The notes under the pieces are model-generated. The model was not told the origin of the DNA and did no database searches. It worked only from the letters and a program-made list of their open reading frames with translations. A stretch of 64,000 nt of DNA from Pokkaliibacter plantistimulans (GTDB taxonomy: Bacteria; Pseudomonadota; Gammaproteobacteria; Pseudomonadales; Balneatricaceae). The translations under genes were made by a program, and so were the position numbers. The stretch is taken from contig NZ_CP177354.1 in NCBI RefSeq assembly GCF_046844695.1, positions 558,001 through 622,000 on the forward strand, in the 5' to 3' direction. Shown here piece by piece: positions 35,698 through 44,210 of the stretch (position 1 is the stretch's first letter; every line of letters starts with the position of its first letter).

Positions 35698-35719
35698 GAA
35701 GTAAAGAGAATCGCACGAT

Positions 35720-36013
35720 ATGGCTGTCGAGTTTAGAGACACGTGGCTGGAAGCGTTTTACGAGGATGACCAAAGCCACAGGAGGATACCTAGTACCATC
35801 GAAGGTGCATTGTTCAGGAAGCTGGAGATCTTGGACGCAGCGACCCAGGAGTCAGACTTGAGAATCCCTCCGGGTAACCGCTTCGAGCACCTTGAAGGGA
35901 ATATGGCCGGGTGGTGTTCCATCCGGGTAAACAAGCAATACCGGCTGATCTTCAGATGGATCGATGGCATTGCCCAAGATACCTATCTGGACCCCCATGT
36001 TTACAGGGGCTAG
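35720..36013 (+). CDS. higB: HigB-type toxin (RelE superfamily mRNA interferase)
   Basis: A 97-aa toxin. The sequence pattern IRVNKQYRLIFRW near residues 72-84 and the C-terminal DTYLDPHVYRG are typical of the HigB/plasmid-maintenance killer group, which cleaves translated mRNA on the ribosome. Toxin first, antitoxin second is the Hig order. The antitoxin gene starts 15 bp downstream. On a mobile island it probably stabilises inheritance or contributes to phage defence. Confidence 0.9.
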   Translation: MAVEFRDTWLEAFYEDDQSHRRIPSTIEGALFRKLEILDAATQESDLRIPPGNRFEHLEGNMAGWCSIRVNKQYRLIFRWIDGIAQDTYLDPHVYRG

Positions 36014-36027
36014 TGGAGGATAAGGTT

Positions 36028-36354
36028 ATGAGGAACACAAAACGTCGCCCAGTAACGGTCGGTCAGATGCTGGTGACCGAGTTCCTGGAGCCTATGAACA
36101 TTGAGATCAACGAACTGGCTGAAGCCATGGGTGTGCACAGAAACACCCTGAGTCGGATCGTTCACGACAAGGGGGCTTTGACCGCGCCCATGGCAATCAA
36201 GCTGGCTGCGGCCTTGGGTAATACGCCGGAGTTCTGGCTCAATATTCAGCACTCAGTAGAGTTGTGGGATGTTCGGCATAGAGCCTTTGAGCGTGAAGTG
36301 AGGAACGTAAAAAGAGTCACACCTCACCTGGATAATAGAAAAGTGGCCCATTGA
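36028..36354 (+). CDS. higA: HigA-type antitoxin
   Basis: A 108-aa XRE-type protein starting MRNTKRRPVTVGQML, with AAGG before the ATG. The helix-turn-helix is INELAEAMGVHRNTLSRIVH, and the following ALGNTPEFWLNIQ segment is the HigA signature. It neutralises HigB and represses the operon by binding the inverted repeat in the promoter. Longer in-frame readings begin within higB and are less likely. Confidence 0.92.
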   Translation: MRNTKRRPVTVGQMLVTEFLEPMNIEINELAEAMGVHRNTLSRIVHDKGALTAPMAIKLAAALGNTPEFWLNIQHSVELWDVRHRAFEREVRNVKRVTPHLDNRKVAH

Positions 36355-36401
36355 CAGCCGATACCTTCAGTGTGGTATGGCTAATTGAGCATCCTTATAC
36401 A

Positions 36402-36418
36402 TTGTTCCAAGAGAACAA
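36402..36418. promoter_or_regulatory. Inverted repeat before the STAND defence gene
   Basis: TTGTTC-N5-GAACAA, perfect arms, 44 bp ahead of the GTG start. Operator candidate; HigA or an unknown repressor could bind it. Confidence 0.4.
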
Positions 36419-36461
36419 GTCATATTTTGATGGTGCGGCTTAGAAATACTGAGAGGGACTG

Positions 36462-39400
36462 GTGACAACAATCGACTTCAAGCAAATTCGCAGTACCCCG
36501 AAAAGCCGTAATGATAGTTTTGAGGCTCTCTCGGTTCAGCTTTTTCGAAGTATTTGTACAGCACCTAAAGGCTCAACTTTTGTGAGTTTGAGGGGTGATG
36601 GCGGCGATGGTGGTGTCGAGGCCTATTTCCGCACGCCAGAGGGTTCCGTTCTAGGTATTCAGGCCAAATATTTCTTTAAGCTTGATTTGGCAGAGCTTGG
36701 GCAGATTGATGGCTCACTGCAAACTGCGCTCATGAATCACCCGAATCTGTCCGAATACTGGGTGTATATTCCCTTCGATCTCACCGGACGGGTAGCCGCT
36801 GGAAAGCGAGGCAAAAGCCAAGCCGAGCGATTCGAAGAGTGGAAATGCAAGGTGGAGGCTGAAGCAAGTGCCCGAGGCTCTATGCTCAGGATCATTCCAT
36901 GTACTGCGGCGGTTATTCAGAGCCAATTGTTAAAACTAGATCAAAACGGCGGGATGCGCAGGTACTGGTTTGATGAGTCGGTGCTGACAAACGCGCAAAT
37001 TCAACATTGTTTAGAGGAGGCAACGGCGTTTGCGGGCCCAAGGTACACTGCCGCTCTTGACGTTGTCACAAGTGCGCATATTGGGCTCGATTTCTTTGGC
37101 GGGATCGGTGACTTTCAGGCTTGGCGCGACGAATCACTAGCGCCAACCATCGCTGAAATTCGATCGCTCAAGGGCTGGGGAGACAAGGCGCTAATTATCT
37201 TGGGCGACGCTGATACCGCAACAGCTCGCAAGTTGATTGACCAGGTTATTGCAGAGTGCGATGGCATGAAGGATGCCTTGTTGAGCGCTTCGGGGATCAG
37301 TGATGTCTGCCGTAACTTGGCAAGCCTATTACCATTTCTCACCAAGGTGCGAGAGGCTCAGGAACAGGCCTTCTATGAGAAATACGGACGAGATAAAGAC
37401 ACTCCTGGATTCCGTCAATTCCATGCTGAATACATGTGTGCCTTCCCTGCCGGGGAAATGGATGCTGCACGCAAGTGGGAAGAACAAGCGCTAAAGTTAC
37501 AAGCTGTGCTCACTTCTCAGGAAGTTGGTGCCGCAACAACACACTCTCTGCTATTGGTTGGTCCCGCCGGGATTGGCAAGACCCATGCGATTGTAAGTGC
37601 TGCGCTTCGGCGACTGGCGTATGGTGGACACTCATTGGTTGTCTTTGGTGACGACTTTGGCAAGACAGAGCCATGGGAGGTAATACGCAGCAAACTAGGC
37701 TTTGGAGCAGATATTGCGCGCGCGACCTTGTTCGAGTGCCTCCAAGCATGTGCAGAGCATACTGCGTTGCCATTCGTTATATATATTGACGCACTGAATG
37801 AGAGCCCTCGTGAGGCACGATGGAAGAACAAACTCCCAGAGTTTCTGGTTCAATGCAGGCCTTATCCCGATATCAAAGTGTGCGTCTCAACAAGAGATAC
37901 ATACCAAAATTTAGTCGTCGACTCACGGTTTCCAGGATTTGCCTTTGAGCATGTTGGATTTGCTGGCCAAGAATTTGAGGCAGTTCAAGCTTTTGCGGCT
38001 CACTATGGGCTTGATACCGAGATTACGCCTCTCTTCTCGCCAGAGCTTAGCAATCCACTGTTCCTGCATTTGGCATGTAGAACTCTCAAGGATGAGGGAC
38101 GTAATACCCTAGACGTATCCCTCCCTGGATTCGTTGCCCTCCTGGAAGGGCACCTCAAGCACTGTGATGATCTTGTCCGGGAGCGGTTACATTATTCCAA
38201 TCCTCGAAATCTAGTGCGGGCCGCCATGATGTGTCTCGCAGAAGTTTTGACTCAAAATCTACCAAACGAGCGGACATGGGAGGTTTGCTCAGCCGCCCTA
38301 AAAGGGCTGGTTGGTGCAGAAATTACACCTGAGGCAATGCTCAAAGAACTTGAGCAAGTGGGACTCGTTATACTTTCATCTGGTGAAGATGATTCTTGGC
38401 TGATTCGCTTGGGATATCAGCGCTACGGTGACGTTCTTCGTGCCACGAATCTCATCGAAAGTGTGATTCAACCCTCAGGCACAAATATACCTGAGTTAGC
38501 TGAAAAGTTGAGTGCACTCGCAGCAGACGAAAAAGGTATATTGGAAGCATTAGCGGTCGTTCTTCCAGAAAAGACTGGCATAGAAGTAACTGCGAGTGGA
38601 CTGGGGCTGGATTCGGCGCTTGCACATCGAATATTTATTAATGGCTTGACTTGGCGTTCACGCGATAGCATTTCATATGACATAGACAGTCACGTATATG
38701 AGGCGCTATTTACACCAGGCCTTTGGCAGCAAGTATACGAAGTATTCTTCCGTCTTAGTCTTGTGCCTGATCATCACTTGAATGCTGCAAATTGGCTTGG
38801 GCCATTCCTACGTCAATCTTCAATGGTCGATCGCGATGCCTACCTTTCTGTCGCCGCATATAAGTCGTTCGATGCCAAAGGTGCAGTCTGGTCTCTCATC
38901 AACGCTGCTCTACATGCAGATATTCAAAGATGGCCTATGGAAAGTAGGCAATTGGCGGCGTTTGCGCTTGCTTGGTTGACCTCATGTGCCGACCGGCGGG
39001 TGAGGGATCTTTCTGCGAAGGGGCTCACAAGGATTTTGGCAAGCCAACCTGATCTTGGACGAAGGCTCGTCGATGAATTCCATGGATGCGATGATGACTA
39101 CATCCTTGAGAGTATCTCACTAGCTGTGTACAGCGCGTGTTTACTGGAGCGTGGCCGCAAACAGGAGTTCCTCTCCGCACTGGCGAGCTTGTTGAATGCC
39201 ACATTCGATAGCCCAAACGTCTTGATACGGGATTCTATTCGTTTGCTAGGCCGTGTTATGCAGGATGCTGACCTTCCTGCAGCGCTAAAGAAGAGTTTGG
39301 ATGTGTTTCCCTCAAAGGTTCCTGTCCCCAGCTCATGGCCAACACTCAATGATGCGCAACCGTTGCTGGATCTAGAGGGCTTGCCGTTAAACATGAAGCT

Positions 39401-40658
39401 CTGGGGAGACATGCTTGGGACGGACTTTTGGCGGTATCAAGTTGAATCGAAAATTTCAGATTTCGATCTGGAAAGTGCGGATATCAGTTATGAGAATATC
39501 GCATGCTGGTTGATGACTGAGACTTTACAGCTTGGCTATCCTGGTTACAGAGATTGTGCTCTTCATACGGATAGAGCAATTAGCAGTGAGTTCGGAACTG
39601 GTCGTGGCCGCAAGGGATACGCTGATCGACTTGGCAAAAAATATTACTGGATACTGCTCCACCGTCTCTTAGGAATCCTCGCTGACAATGTTACCCCGAA
39701 AAAGGATTCATACTCCGATTGGATACCCAGCCCAGAACATTTGTGGTCAGTCGATGTTCGAAAGGTGGATCTCACAGATATTCGAGACATCAGCCCAACT
39801 CAAGAATATCCAGACGAAATACTTCGCGGCTCAAGGTATCCTTTCCCAGAGCATACAAGTGATATTAAACAATGGGTATGGTCAGATGACTTCTCATCAC
39901 ATGGACAATGCATAGTTCGAACCTCTCAAGCGGGTGGTGAGTGGGTAGCACTTTCCCTAAGCACCAGAGACGACGATAAGAGTACTGATGATGTTTCATG
40001 GAGCACACCGCACCTGGGGGTTAGTTTGTTCTACACCAGCCTGTTCGTTGATAGCTCGATGACTGCTTATAAACATGGCTCTGGTGAAAGGGATGTATTT
40101 GATAGCCAAGGCGCAAGTTGCTATCGAGGCTATTTTGCCGAGTATCCTGATGGTCCCGTGTTCGATCAGATATCAGACGAGGGTTACTTCAACAAAGGCT
40201 CAAATGGCATAGAGTTCTCAGAGGTAAGTTTATTACGTGGAGATGAATGGGAGTACGACTATTCCCATACGACGCCTGAACGGAGCGAACATCTCAGCGT
40301 CCCATGCCAGCACGTAGTCAAAGTTTTGGATCTACAATGGGATAGGCAGAGAGGATGGGTTGATTGTAATGGCGATTTAGTGGCTTTTGAGTCAAAGGAG
40401 AAACGACGAGATGGATTGTTCATTCGTCGTACTAGCCTAAATAAATATTTACTGAGTACAGGGCGACAGTTGGTCTATCGACGCTTTGCAAACCGTGGTT
40501 TTTTCTCTAGTAGTAACGATGGTTCACAAATTGACTTATTTACTTGGCTGCAATACCAGCCCGAGGGTGACCCCAAAATTCTGGCTCAAAACTCACGCCC
40601 TTTTAATTGCGGTGAAGGCCCTAAAGAGCAGACTGAAAACAGTAACTTTCCCTTTTAA
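36462..40658 (+). CDS. STAND NTPase with N-terminal Mrr-like nuclease (AVAST/Avs-type anti-phage protein)
   Basis: A 1398-aa protein with a GTG start behind GAGAGGG. Residues ~1-110 resemble a PD-(D/E)XK nuclease of Mrr type: Glu21 in SFEALSVQLF, RGDGGDGGVEA with Asp49, and QAK with Lys69. Residues ~330-560 are a STAND ATPase: Walker A GPAGIGKT (367-374), Walker B VIYIDALNE with Asp443, then VSTRD. The remaining ~800 residues have no clear motif and are presumably a helical sensor. This layout is that of Avs proteins, which bind a phage structural or packaging protein and then degrade DNA; Avs4 has an Mrr-like effector. The triggering protein is unknown. It sits alone between higBA and the mobilisation region, with codon use more AT-rich than the chromosome. 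Confidence 0.82.
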   Translation: MTTIDFKQIRSTPKSRNDSFEALSVQLFRSICTAPKGSTFVSLRGDGGDGGVEAYFRTPEGSVLGIQAKYFFKLDLAELGQIDGSLQTALMNHPNLSEYWVYIPFDLTGRVAAGKRGKSQAERFEEWKCKVEAEASARGSMLRIIPCTAAVIQSQLLKLDQNGGMRRYWFDESVLTNAQIQHCLEEATAFAGPRYTAALDVVTSAHIGLDFFGGIGDFQAWRDESLAPTIAEIRSLKGWGDKALIILGDADTATARKLIDQVIAECDGMKDALLSASGISDVCRNLASLLPFLTKVREAQEQAFYEKYGRDKDTPGFRQFHAEYMCAFPAGEMDAARKWEEQALKLQAVLTSQEVGAATTHSLLLVGPAGIGKTHAIVSAALRRLAYGGHSLVVFGDDFGKTEPWEVIRSKLGFGADIARATLFECLQACAEHTALPFVIYIDALNESPREARWKNKLPEFLVQCRPYPDIKVCVSTRDTYQNLVVDSRFPGFAFEHVGFAGQEFEAVQAFAAHYGLDTEITPLFSPELSNPLFLHLACRTLKDEGRNTLDVSLPGFVALLEGHLKHCDDLVRERLHYSNPRNLVRAAMMCLAEVLTQNLPNERTWEVCSAALKGLVGAEITPEAMLKELEQVGLVILSSGEDDSWLIRLGYQRYGDVLRATNLIESVIQPSGTNIPELAEKLSALAADEKGILEALAVVLPEKTGIEVTASGLGLDSALAHRIFINGLTWRSRDSISYDIDSHVYEALFTPGLWQQVYEVFFRLSLVPDHHLNAANWLGPFLRQSSMVDRDAYLSVAAYKSFDAKGAVWSLINAALHADIQRWPMESRQLAAFALAWLTSCADRRVRDLSAKGLTRILASQPDLGRRLVDEFHGCDDDYILESISLAVYSACLLERGRKQEFLSALASLLNATFDSPNVLIRDSIRLLGRVMQDADLPAALKKSLDVFPSKVPVPSSWPTLNDAQPLLDLEGLPLNMKLWGDMLGTDFWRYQVESKISDFDLESADISYENIACWLMTETLQLGYPGYRDCALHTDRAISSEFGTGRGRKGYADRLGKKYYWILLHRLLGILADNVTPKKDSYSDWIPSPEHLWSVDVRKVDLTDIRDISPTQEYPDEILRGSRYPFPEHTSDIKQWVWSDDFSSHGQCIVRTSQAGGEWVALSLSTRDDDKSTDDVSWSTPHLGVSLFYTSLFVDSSMTAYKHGSGERDVFDSQGASCYRGYFAEYPDGPVFDQISDEGYFNKGSNGIEFSEVSLLRGDEWEYDYSHTTPERSEHLSVPCQHVVKVLDLQWDRQRGWVDCNGDLVAFESKEKRRDGLFIRRTSLNKYLLSTGRQLVYRRFANRGFFSSSNDGSQIDLFTWLQYQPEGDPKILAQNSRPFNCGEGPKEQTENSNFPF

Positions 40659-41124
40659 TATTTGATTGATGTTTATTTTTCACTGTGCTGCTATCCAAGT
40701 GATAAATTTTTAGCCAATCACCTGATTGAGGACAGTGCTGGGGAAATAATCGCCTGGCGAAAATATTCTTATCTAATCCAAACAGCACCTAAAAGTGACT
40801 TCTTGATAATCGTGATTCAAAGATGGATCTGTAAAAACACGATACTCTATCCAAAAGCAATCTAAAAACCACTTCTTGATATCATCAGGGCGTTCCGATG
40901 ATAGCGGTGGGATACTACTTCATCAAAAAGCCACCGAAAAGCGACTTTACGATGGGCTTGACGGCTCTATCAGCTTGATTAATATATGAGTTGTAAACGG
41001 TAGCTGGCCCAAAACAGCATTTTTCCAAATCCAAGGCGTTTGCCTTCACTTCGTTAACCCTCAGGGGGACTGTCCCCTAGGGGCACTCCTCCGTCTAAAA
41101 CCTATCTCCCCGGAGGAAAATCAG

Positions 41125-41364
41125 ATGTTTATCATCACTGTGCTTGCAGCGTTCTGCTGCTGCCTGCGTTTGTGCATTTCGCAAGCGATCAGGCTTCCAT
41201 ATCGTGACTTGGCTGACAGCTATGTCGCGTTCCTGGTGCTCAATTCCGAGCGGCCAAATACAAGAGGGCCTCCCTCATCCGTCAGAACGAGTGCTGGATT
41301 TCCGGCTTACTCGATGCTCCACCCCGTCTCTGTCGCCGCAGGCGTAAACAGAGACGGGGTATAG
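41125..41364 (+). CDS. Possible 79-aa small protein
   Basis: GGAGGAAAATCAG precedes the ATG, as in other small genes of this island. The product starts with a hydrophobic, Cys-rich stretch (MFIITVLAAFCCCLRLC) and has no recognised family. Its 3' third coincides with the first large hairpin of the structured region, which argues that this part may be RNA or DNA structure rather than protein. It could be the leader of a small operon whose downstream genes were lost. Confidence 0.3.
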   Translation: MFIITVLAAFCCCLRLCISQAIRLPYRDLADSYVAFLVLNSERPNTRGPPSSVRTSAGFPAYSMLHPVSVAAGVNRDGV

Positions 41365-41463
41365 CCCCCGACGGAAGCCTTGTGCCTCAACGGCTCAAGG
41401 CTTTCGCCCCGCGCACGAATGTGCGCGAACAATACCGCCTTCGGCGGTTGGCGCGCTTCGCGC
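41321..41463. repeat. Cluster of five hairpins: oriT or structured RNA candidate
   Basis: H1 ACCCCGTCTCTGT/ACAGAGACGGGGT (41321-41360, 13 bp perfect, with an inner CGCC-GCA-GGCG). H2 AAGCCTTGTGCC/GGCTCAAGGCTT (41375-41403, one mismatch). H3 GCGCAC/GTGCGC (41411-41426). H4 CCGCC/GGCGG (41435-41447). H5 GCGCG/CGCGC (41451-41463). They lie about 270 bp upstream of the integrase-fold gene. In SGI1 the transfer origin lies near mpsA, so this is the best oriT candidate in the island. Confidence 0.5.
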
Positions 41464-42529
41464 TTCCTTTCCAGAGAATGACACGACAGTACCAGCCGGA
41501 TCTGCTGGCAGTTTGTTCCATCGGAACAGACCAGCCAGTGGAATGAGTAGTTCGCTCCATAGCAGTACCGCTCGTATTAAATGACCGTGGGCATCGGTTT
41601 ATCTGCCCTGTGCCTGGGCGAGATCCCCAGCGTTGGCCTTAGCATGCAGAGCTAATCAAAAACTGCGTTTCACTTACCACCGAGTACGGACGGGCCAGCA
41701 ACAAGTTGATTAACAAGATCATGAGGAGCATACGGTGCGCTCAGAGAGGACTAATCCGGACTCCCGGAATTTTGGTCTCCAAAGTCGCGATATGGGCAAG
41801 GCAGGCCTGAATGCACTGAAGGAAGGTATGAAGAGTTTCCAGTCCATAGCCACGATCCACGACCGATGGAGCGTGTTTGGCGCCTGGATTAAGTCCGAAC
41901 AGGGCATTAAGGACATGCGTGATATAGAAAAGGCTCATTTGGTCGCTTATGCGGCGCACCTTAATGATCGCTATGAGCGGGGAGAAATCGCGCCATCCAC
42001 CGCGCAGAACTACCTGAGCGCAGTGAATCGGGTGATGGAGATTGCGCGAGGCGACCGACAGGTACGTGTAGACCCCGTCTCCGAGGGTGGACTTCCAAAG
42101 CGCTCAGGCATCGCCACTGGCGACCGGAGTGTTTCGGAAGCGGCCCACAATACTGCTATGGGGGCAGCCTCTGAGCGCCTTGGGGCTTTGCTGGAACTAC
42201 AGCGTAATTTTGGTCTACGGTTCGAGGAATCGGCCAAGCTGGATGCTGTCAGGGCACTAAGAGAGGTCGAGAAAACTGGCTCCGTGAGTATTAAGGATGG
42301 CACCAAGGGGGGCCGGGCGCGCACCGTTCCGATCACCAACGATGCCCAAGTTAATGCGCTCCAGCGGGCCGCCGCCATACAGGATGGCCGCAGCATGATC
42401 CCCGCCGAGCAGAATTATCGCGAGTTCCGGCAAGAAGCCTACCGGGAAATTGGCCGCCATCCGTTGAACTTCCATGGTGAACGGCACCACTTGTATCTCT
42501 TCTGGAGTTTCTGATTAGCTACCAGCGAC

Positions 42530-42673
42530 TCCAAAGAGCTCGGTGAAGTGGACGGCACCCTGGGCACATGATGTCGTGACGTAGATTCACTCCCGAGCTC
42601 TTGTTCTCCCACATTGAATGGTATCCAAGCGCCTGAATTGTCAGTGACGCTGAATGGACAAGGGAAATGAGAG
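42530..42673 (+). ncRNA. Predicted bridge RNA of the IS110 element
   Basis: The target-binding loop is closed by GAGCTCGG/CCGAGCTC (42536-42543 with 42593-42600) plus TGAA/TTCA. Inside it, GTGGACGGCACC (42548-42559) matches the left target GTGAACGGCACC with one difference, and CGTAG (42580-42584) is the complement of the right target CTACG including the core. The following loop has ATGGTATC (42618-42625), equal to the IS right end ATGGTATC, and ACAAG (42658-42662), the complement of core plus left end CTTGT. Exact RNA ends are not determined. Confidence 0.75.
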
Positions 42674-43651
42674 ATGCACATTGTTGGAATCGATATCAGT
42701 AAAGCCAAACTCGATTGTTGCTGGCTACGAGAAGCGGAAAAGAACAAGGTCAAAACAAAAGTATTCAGAAACACGTTAATGGATCATGACGCATTGGTGC
42801 ACTGGTTACTGCATCAAACAGGCACGTCCGCCGAGGGAATCCAGATCGTGATGGAGGCCACCGGGGTGTATCACGAGCCCCTGGCCTATGCACTGCATGA
42901 ACGGGGATTTCTGGTCTGCGTAGTGAATCCAGCCCGTGTACGTGAGTTTGCTAACAGCTTGGGCAACACCCACAAGACCGATGCGAAAGACAGCCAGATA
43001 CTGGCGTTGTATGGGCATCGGATGCAACCAGAACAGTGGCAGCCAGAAGCCCCGGAAGTCAGAGAACTCAAGGCACTGATCAGCCGTTTGGAGGCCCTGG
43101 AGGCGGATCTGCAACGTGAATCCAACCGCCATGAAAAGGCAGAGTTCAATCGTAGCTCCGAACGGGTTATCGCCTCACTGGAGCTGATGATGACCCAATT
43201 GCGGCAGGAGAAGCAGCGCCTGGAGGAGGATATTGATGATCATATCGACCGCTATCCACACCTGAAGAAAGACCGGGTGTTGTTGCTGAGTATTCCTGGT
43301 ATTGGGCCCGTTATGTCACGCTTGATGCTAAGCGTGATCCGCAGCCGGTCATTTGAACAGGCGGGACAGCTGGCTGCCTATCTTGGGCTGGTGCCACGCA
43401 TTCAGGAGTCCGGGCAATGGAAAGGTCGTAGCCGACTAAGCAAACAGGGTCCAGCCCGAGTGAGAGCCAAGTTATACATGGCAGCGGTCACCTCCATACG
43501 CAGCAACCCGGATATCCGGCGCCAATACGAGCGTTTGACACAGAACGGCAAGAGCAAAATGCAGGCGCTAGGCGCGGCGATGCGCAAGCTGGTACAGATT
43601 TGTTTTGGTGTGGTGAAACATCAAAACGAATATTGCCCTCAAGTCGCGTGA
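42674..43651 (+). CDS. IS110-family recombinase (DEDD transposase)
   Basis: A 325-aa protein, complete. RuvC-like residues Asp7 (IVGIDISKAK), Glu61 (VMEATGVY), Asp103 and Asp106 (KTDAKDSQI). The C-terminal domain has LLSIPGIGPVMSRLML and the likely catalytic Ser246 in RIQESGQWKGRSRLSKQG. It recombines donor and target under guidance of the bridge RNA encoded just upstream. GGGAAATGAGAG lies before the ATG. The gene looks functional, so the copy may still move. Confidence 0.95.
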   Translation: MHIVGIDISKAKLDCCWLREAEKNKVKTKVFRNTLMDHDALVHWLLHQTGTSAEGIQIVMEATGVYHEPLAYALHERGFLVCVVNPARVREFANSLGNTHKTDAKDSQILALYGHRMQPEQWQPEAPEVRELKALISRLEALEADLQRESNRHEKAEFNRSSERVIASLELMMTQLRQEKQRLEEDIDDHIDRYPHLKKDRVLLLSIPGIGPVMSRLMLSVIRSRSFEQAGQLAAYLGLVPRIQESGQWKGRSRLSKQGPARVRAKLYMAAVTSIRSNPDIRRQYERLTQNGKSKMQALGAAMRKLVQICFGVVKHQNEYCPQVA

Positions 43652-43913
43652 TGCGATTTGAGGGCAGTTAGGAGAGATGGTATCTACGCTCAAACCCGCT
43701 ACCGGGACCTGCTGGGCGCGGAATGCCCGGTAAAAGCCGGAATAAAGCATGGCCGCTCCCATCATGAATACCTTGCCAAGGAACTTGGGGTATCCGTGAC
43801 CCACGCCAGGATGCTGGACCAGGAGATCCGGTCGGAGGTTGCGCGAGAGCTGGGCCATGGGCGTATCGACGTAACTAACTCCTATCTGGGGTAAGTAATA
43901 TGAGGAGGAACCA

Positions 43914-44210
43914 ATGGAAAAATGGGTTAGAGAACGATCACATGTCTATGTCCGCCATGGCGGAAAGACCGCAAGGCGGGCGATGGTGAAACGTCTGATA
44001 GCGGCCCTGGAGGACATTGCGGCCAATGAGAAAGGCGTCAAATCCCCGTCCCAGGTCGGAAGAGCTCATATCCACAGATACTACGCTAGGCACCAGAGGC
44101 TGAGTGCGCCGACATTGCGCGATCACTTCTATGCGTTCCGACTCCTGTGGGAATTGCTTGGTCGCGCGGGCGATCCTCCCCGGCCAAAAGATGGTGGAGC
44201 GCCGGGTTAA
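43914..44210 (+). CDS. Small SAM-like integrase N-terminal protein (MpsB-like candidate)
   Basis: A 98-aa protein with AGGAGG before the ATG, 19 bp after the integrase-fold gene, so they form an operon. The sequence KSPSQVGRAHIHRYYARHQR then LSAPTLRDHFYAFRLLWELL is the helical core-binding type of tyrosine recombinases without a catalytic domain. It may be an accessory DNA-binding protein of mobilisation, or a truncated recombinase. IS110 in the gene ahead may also cut its transcription. Its end overlaps the convergent gene by 4 bp. Confidence 0.6.
   Translation: MEKWVRERSHVYVRHGGKTARRAMVKRLIAALEDIAANEKGVKSPSQVGRAHIHRYYARHQRLSAPTLRDHFYAFRLLWELLGRAGDPPRPKDGGAPG

Larger units (their letters stand above)
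40659..41734. other. Long region without a confident gene; structured in its second half
   Basis: 40659-41040 is AT-rich. On the minus strand it shows short stretches of plausible protein (such as YINQADRAVKPIVKSLFGGF) broken by stops and frame changes, perhaps a decayed gene. 41040-41125 has the hairpin GGGGACTGTCCCC and GGAGGAAAA ahead of a possible small ORF. 41321-41463 is a run of five hairpins. 41464-41734 has nothing I can name beyond leading into the integrase-fold gene. Confidence 0.5.
42492..43685 (+). mobile_element. IS110-family insertion sequence (1194 bp)
   Basis: Flanked by the dinucleotide CT on both sides (42490-42491 and 43684-43685), with no longer target duplication, as expected for IS110-type recombination. 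The left non-coding end is ~180 bp and the right ~35 bp, so it belongs to the IS110 group proper, with its guide RNA upstream of the transposase. Sub-terminal ATCTCTTCT (left) is matched by ATCTCTCCT on the other strand at the right end. Removal restores the reading frame of the host gene. Confidence 0.88.
41735..43894 (+). pseudogene. Integrase-fold protein, MpsA-like mobilisation protein candidate, split by IS110
   Basis: The 5' part (41735-42491) and 3' part (43686-43894) join in frame when the 1194-bp IS and one copy of its CT core are removed, giving 321 aa across ERHHYAQTRY. The N-terminal half is SAM-like; the C-terminal part has GLRFEESAKLDAV (Arg region), GRARTVPITND, HGERHHYAQTRYRDL and a final GHGRIDVTNSYLG (C-terminal Tyr). 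This is the domain pattern of integrase-domain proteins common on plasmids and islands. SGI1 uses an atypical tyrosine-recombinase-like relaxase (MpsA) with a small partner (MpsB); size, position and the small SAM-like gene following fit that pair. The insertion should inactivate it unless the IS excises. Confidence 0.7.

Noticed and set aside
40662..40865. 67-codon frame after the STAND gene
   Set aside because: Begins 4 bp after the stop with no ribosome site and reads like random AT-rich sequence.
42490..43687. AC as the IS110 core dinucleotide
   Set aside because: AC is also present at both junctions and keeps the frame, but it removes the Tyr of HHYAQ expected in the family and disagrees with the donor guides, which fit CT.
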